Shown here: positions 6,539 through 6,936 of the stretch, one piece after another
How the letters are laid out: the number at the start of each line of letters is the position of its first letter
Position numbering within the stretch: position 1 is the first letter of the stretch
Assembly: GCA_002342035.1 (NCBI GenBank)
Contig: DDPE01000061.1
Location: forward strand, 1-6,936
DNA: 6,936 bases
DNA from: Asticcacaulis sp. UBA2476
GTDB taxonomy: Bacteria; Pseudomonadota; Alphaproteobacteria; Caulobacterales; Caulobacteraceae
Direction of reading: 5' to 3'
Made by a program: the position numbers and the translations under genes
Notes under the pieces: model-generated
Database searches by the model: none
Told to the model about the DNA's origin: nothing
What the model saw: the letters and a program-made list of their open reading frames with translations, nothing else

Positions 6539-6563
6539 TTGACCGACTATTTCCATTGGTCAA
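6539..6563. repeat. Interrupted inverted repeat TTGACC-N13-GGTCAA in the gap upstream of the MHS gene
   Basis: Perfect 6-base arms, TTGACC (6539-6544) and GGTCAA (6558-6563), are separated by 13 bases in the 106-base gap between the SMP-30 stop and the MHS start. Arm centres are about 19 bases apart, roughly two helical turns, which would suit a dimeric regulator. As RNA the stem is short and no U-run follows on the minus strand, so a terminator is less likely. On the minus strand the TTGACC arm at 6563-6558 could also serve as a -35 box, but no good -10 is seen at normal spacing. Confidence 0.35.
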
Positions 6564-6598
6564 GCCTTAGTCTCACTCAGGGGAAAGTTTCTTTGGGA

Positions 6599-6936
6599 CT
6601 ACACGCCTCTGGTATTAACATAAAGGCTGAACAGGGACTGCCCCGCCACCATAAACAGACGGTTTTTAGCCTTCCCCCCAAAGCACAGATTGGCGCAGCG
6701 GTTGGGCAGGTGGATATGGCCGATCGCCACCCCATCAGGTGCAAACACCCGCACCCCGTTCAGGCCCGCACCCCCGCCCCAGCCGCACCACAGATTGCCG
6801 TCTTCGTCGCAGCGAAAGCCATCGGGTGCGCCCTCACCGCAACCTGTAAACACCCGCCCGCCCGTCACTGTCCGGCCATCAGCCTCCACATCATAGACGC
6901 GGATAAGCTTAGGTTTTGCATTAGATTCAGCTATAT
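6599..6936 (-). CDS. SMP-30/gluconolactonase/LRE family protein, N-terminus cut by window edge
   Basis: The frame is open from the right edge to the TAG at 6599-6601, giving the last 111 residues; the 5' end is outside the window. The stretch PKLIRVYDV...GRVFTGCGEGAPDGFRCDEDGNLW is characteristic of the last blades of the SMP-30 six-bladed propeller. The Asp in APDGF corresponds to a metal-binding and catalytic position of the family. It is followed by the conserved GWGGGAGLNGVRVF, the CANLCFGG segment and the C-terminal LFSLYVNTRGV. Members with this ending are usually near 300 residues, so about two thirds is missing. The family hydrolyses sugar lactones, such as gluconolactone and xylonolactone, with a divalent metal. 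The exact substrate cannot be told from this part. A GTG at 6889 in this frame is an internal Val, not a start. The gene precedes the MHS symporter on the same strand, consistent with a shared role in sugar-acid metabolism. Confidence 0.9.
   Translation of the reverse strand, partial: IAESNAKPKLIRVYDVEADGRTVTGGRVFTGCGEGAPDGFRCDEDGNLWCGWGGGAGLNGVRVFAPDGVAIGHIHLPNRCANLCFGGKAKNRLFMVAGQSLFSLYVNTRGV

Overview
The window looks like chromosomal DNA of an alphaproteobacterium, most likely Caulobacteraceae (Asticcacaulis/Caulobacter-like). This is an inference from moderately high G+C, the protein family mix, and a palindromic operator resembling, from memory, the Caulobacter xylose-regulon motif. No rRNA, tRNA, CRISPR array, insertion sequence or phage gene is visible. 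The window is densely coding and no gene-free stretch exceeds about 220 bases.

Layout: (1) 1-695, minus: a transglutaminase-like cysteine protease family protein, cut by the left edge, whose ribosome binding site can fold into a 9-bp hairpin. (2) 742-2394, minus: an exported GH35-type beta-galactosidase with a DUF5597-like C-terminus. Its promoter region (about 2455-2483) carries a LacI-family/XylR-like operator in the spacer between the -35 and -10 boxes. (3) 2611-3473, plus, transcribed divergently: a two-gene unit of a small exported DUF6152-like protein whose mature form should start His-His, and a four-helix membrane protein of the DUF6644 type. (4) 3482-4741, minus and convergent with unit 3: an MFS transporter of the Spinster-like/ACS group. 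(5) 4825-6492, minus: an MHS-type (ProP/ShiA/KgtP-like) MFS transporter with a periplasmic insertion of about 120 residues, followed by a strong hairpin at 4777-4801. (6) 6599-6936, minus: the C-terminal part of an SMP-30/gluconolactonase family protein, cut by the right edge.

Together the genes suggest carbohydrate scavenging. The GH35 enzyme would release galactose from plant-type oligosaccharides such as xyloglucan fragments, under control of a sugar-responsive LacI-family repressor. The SMP-30 lactonase and the adjacent MHS symporter fit oxidative sugar or sugar-acid metabolism and uptake. The DUF6152/DUF6644 pair seems unrelated to sugar use. Its architecture recalls CopC/CopD copper-handling pairs, and it is the least understood and most interesting element here.
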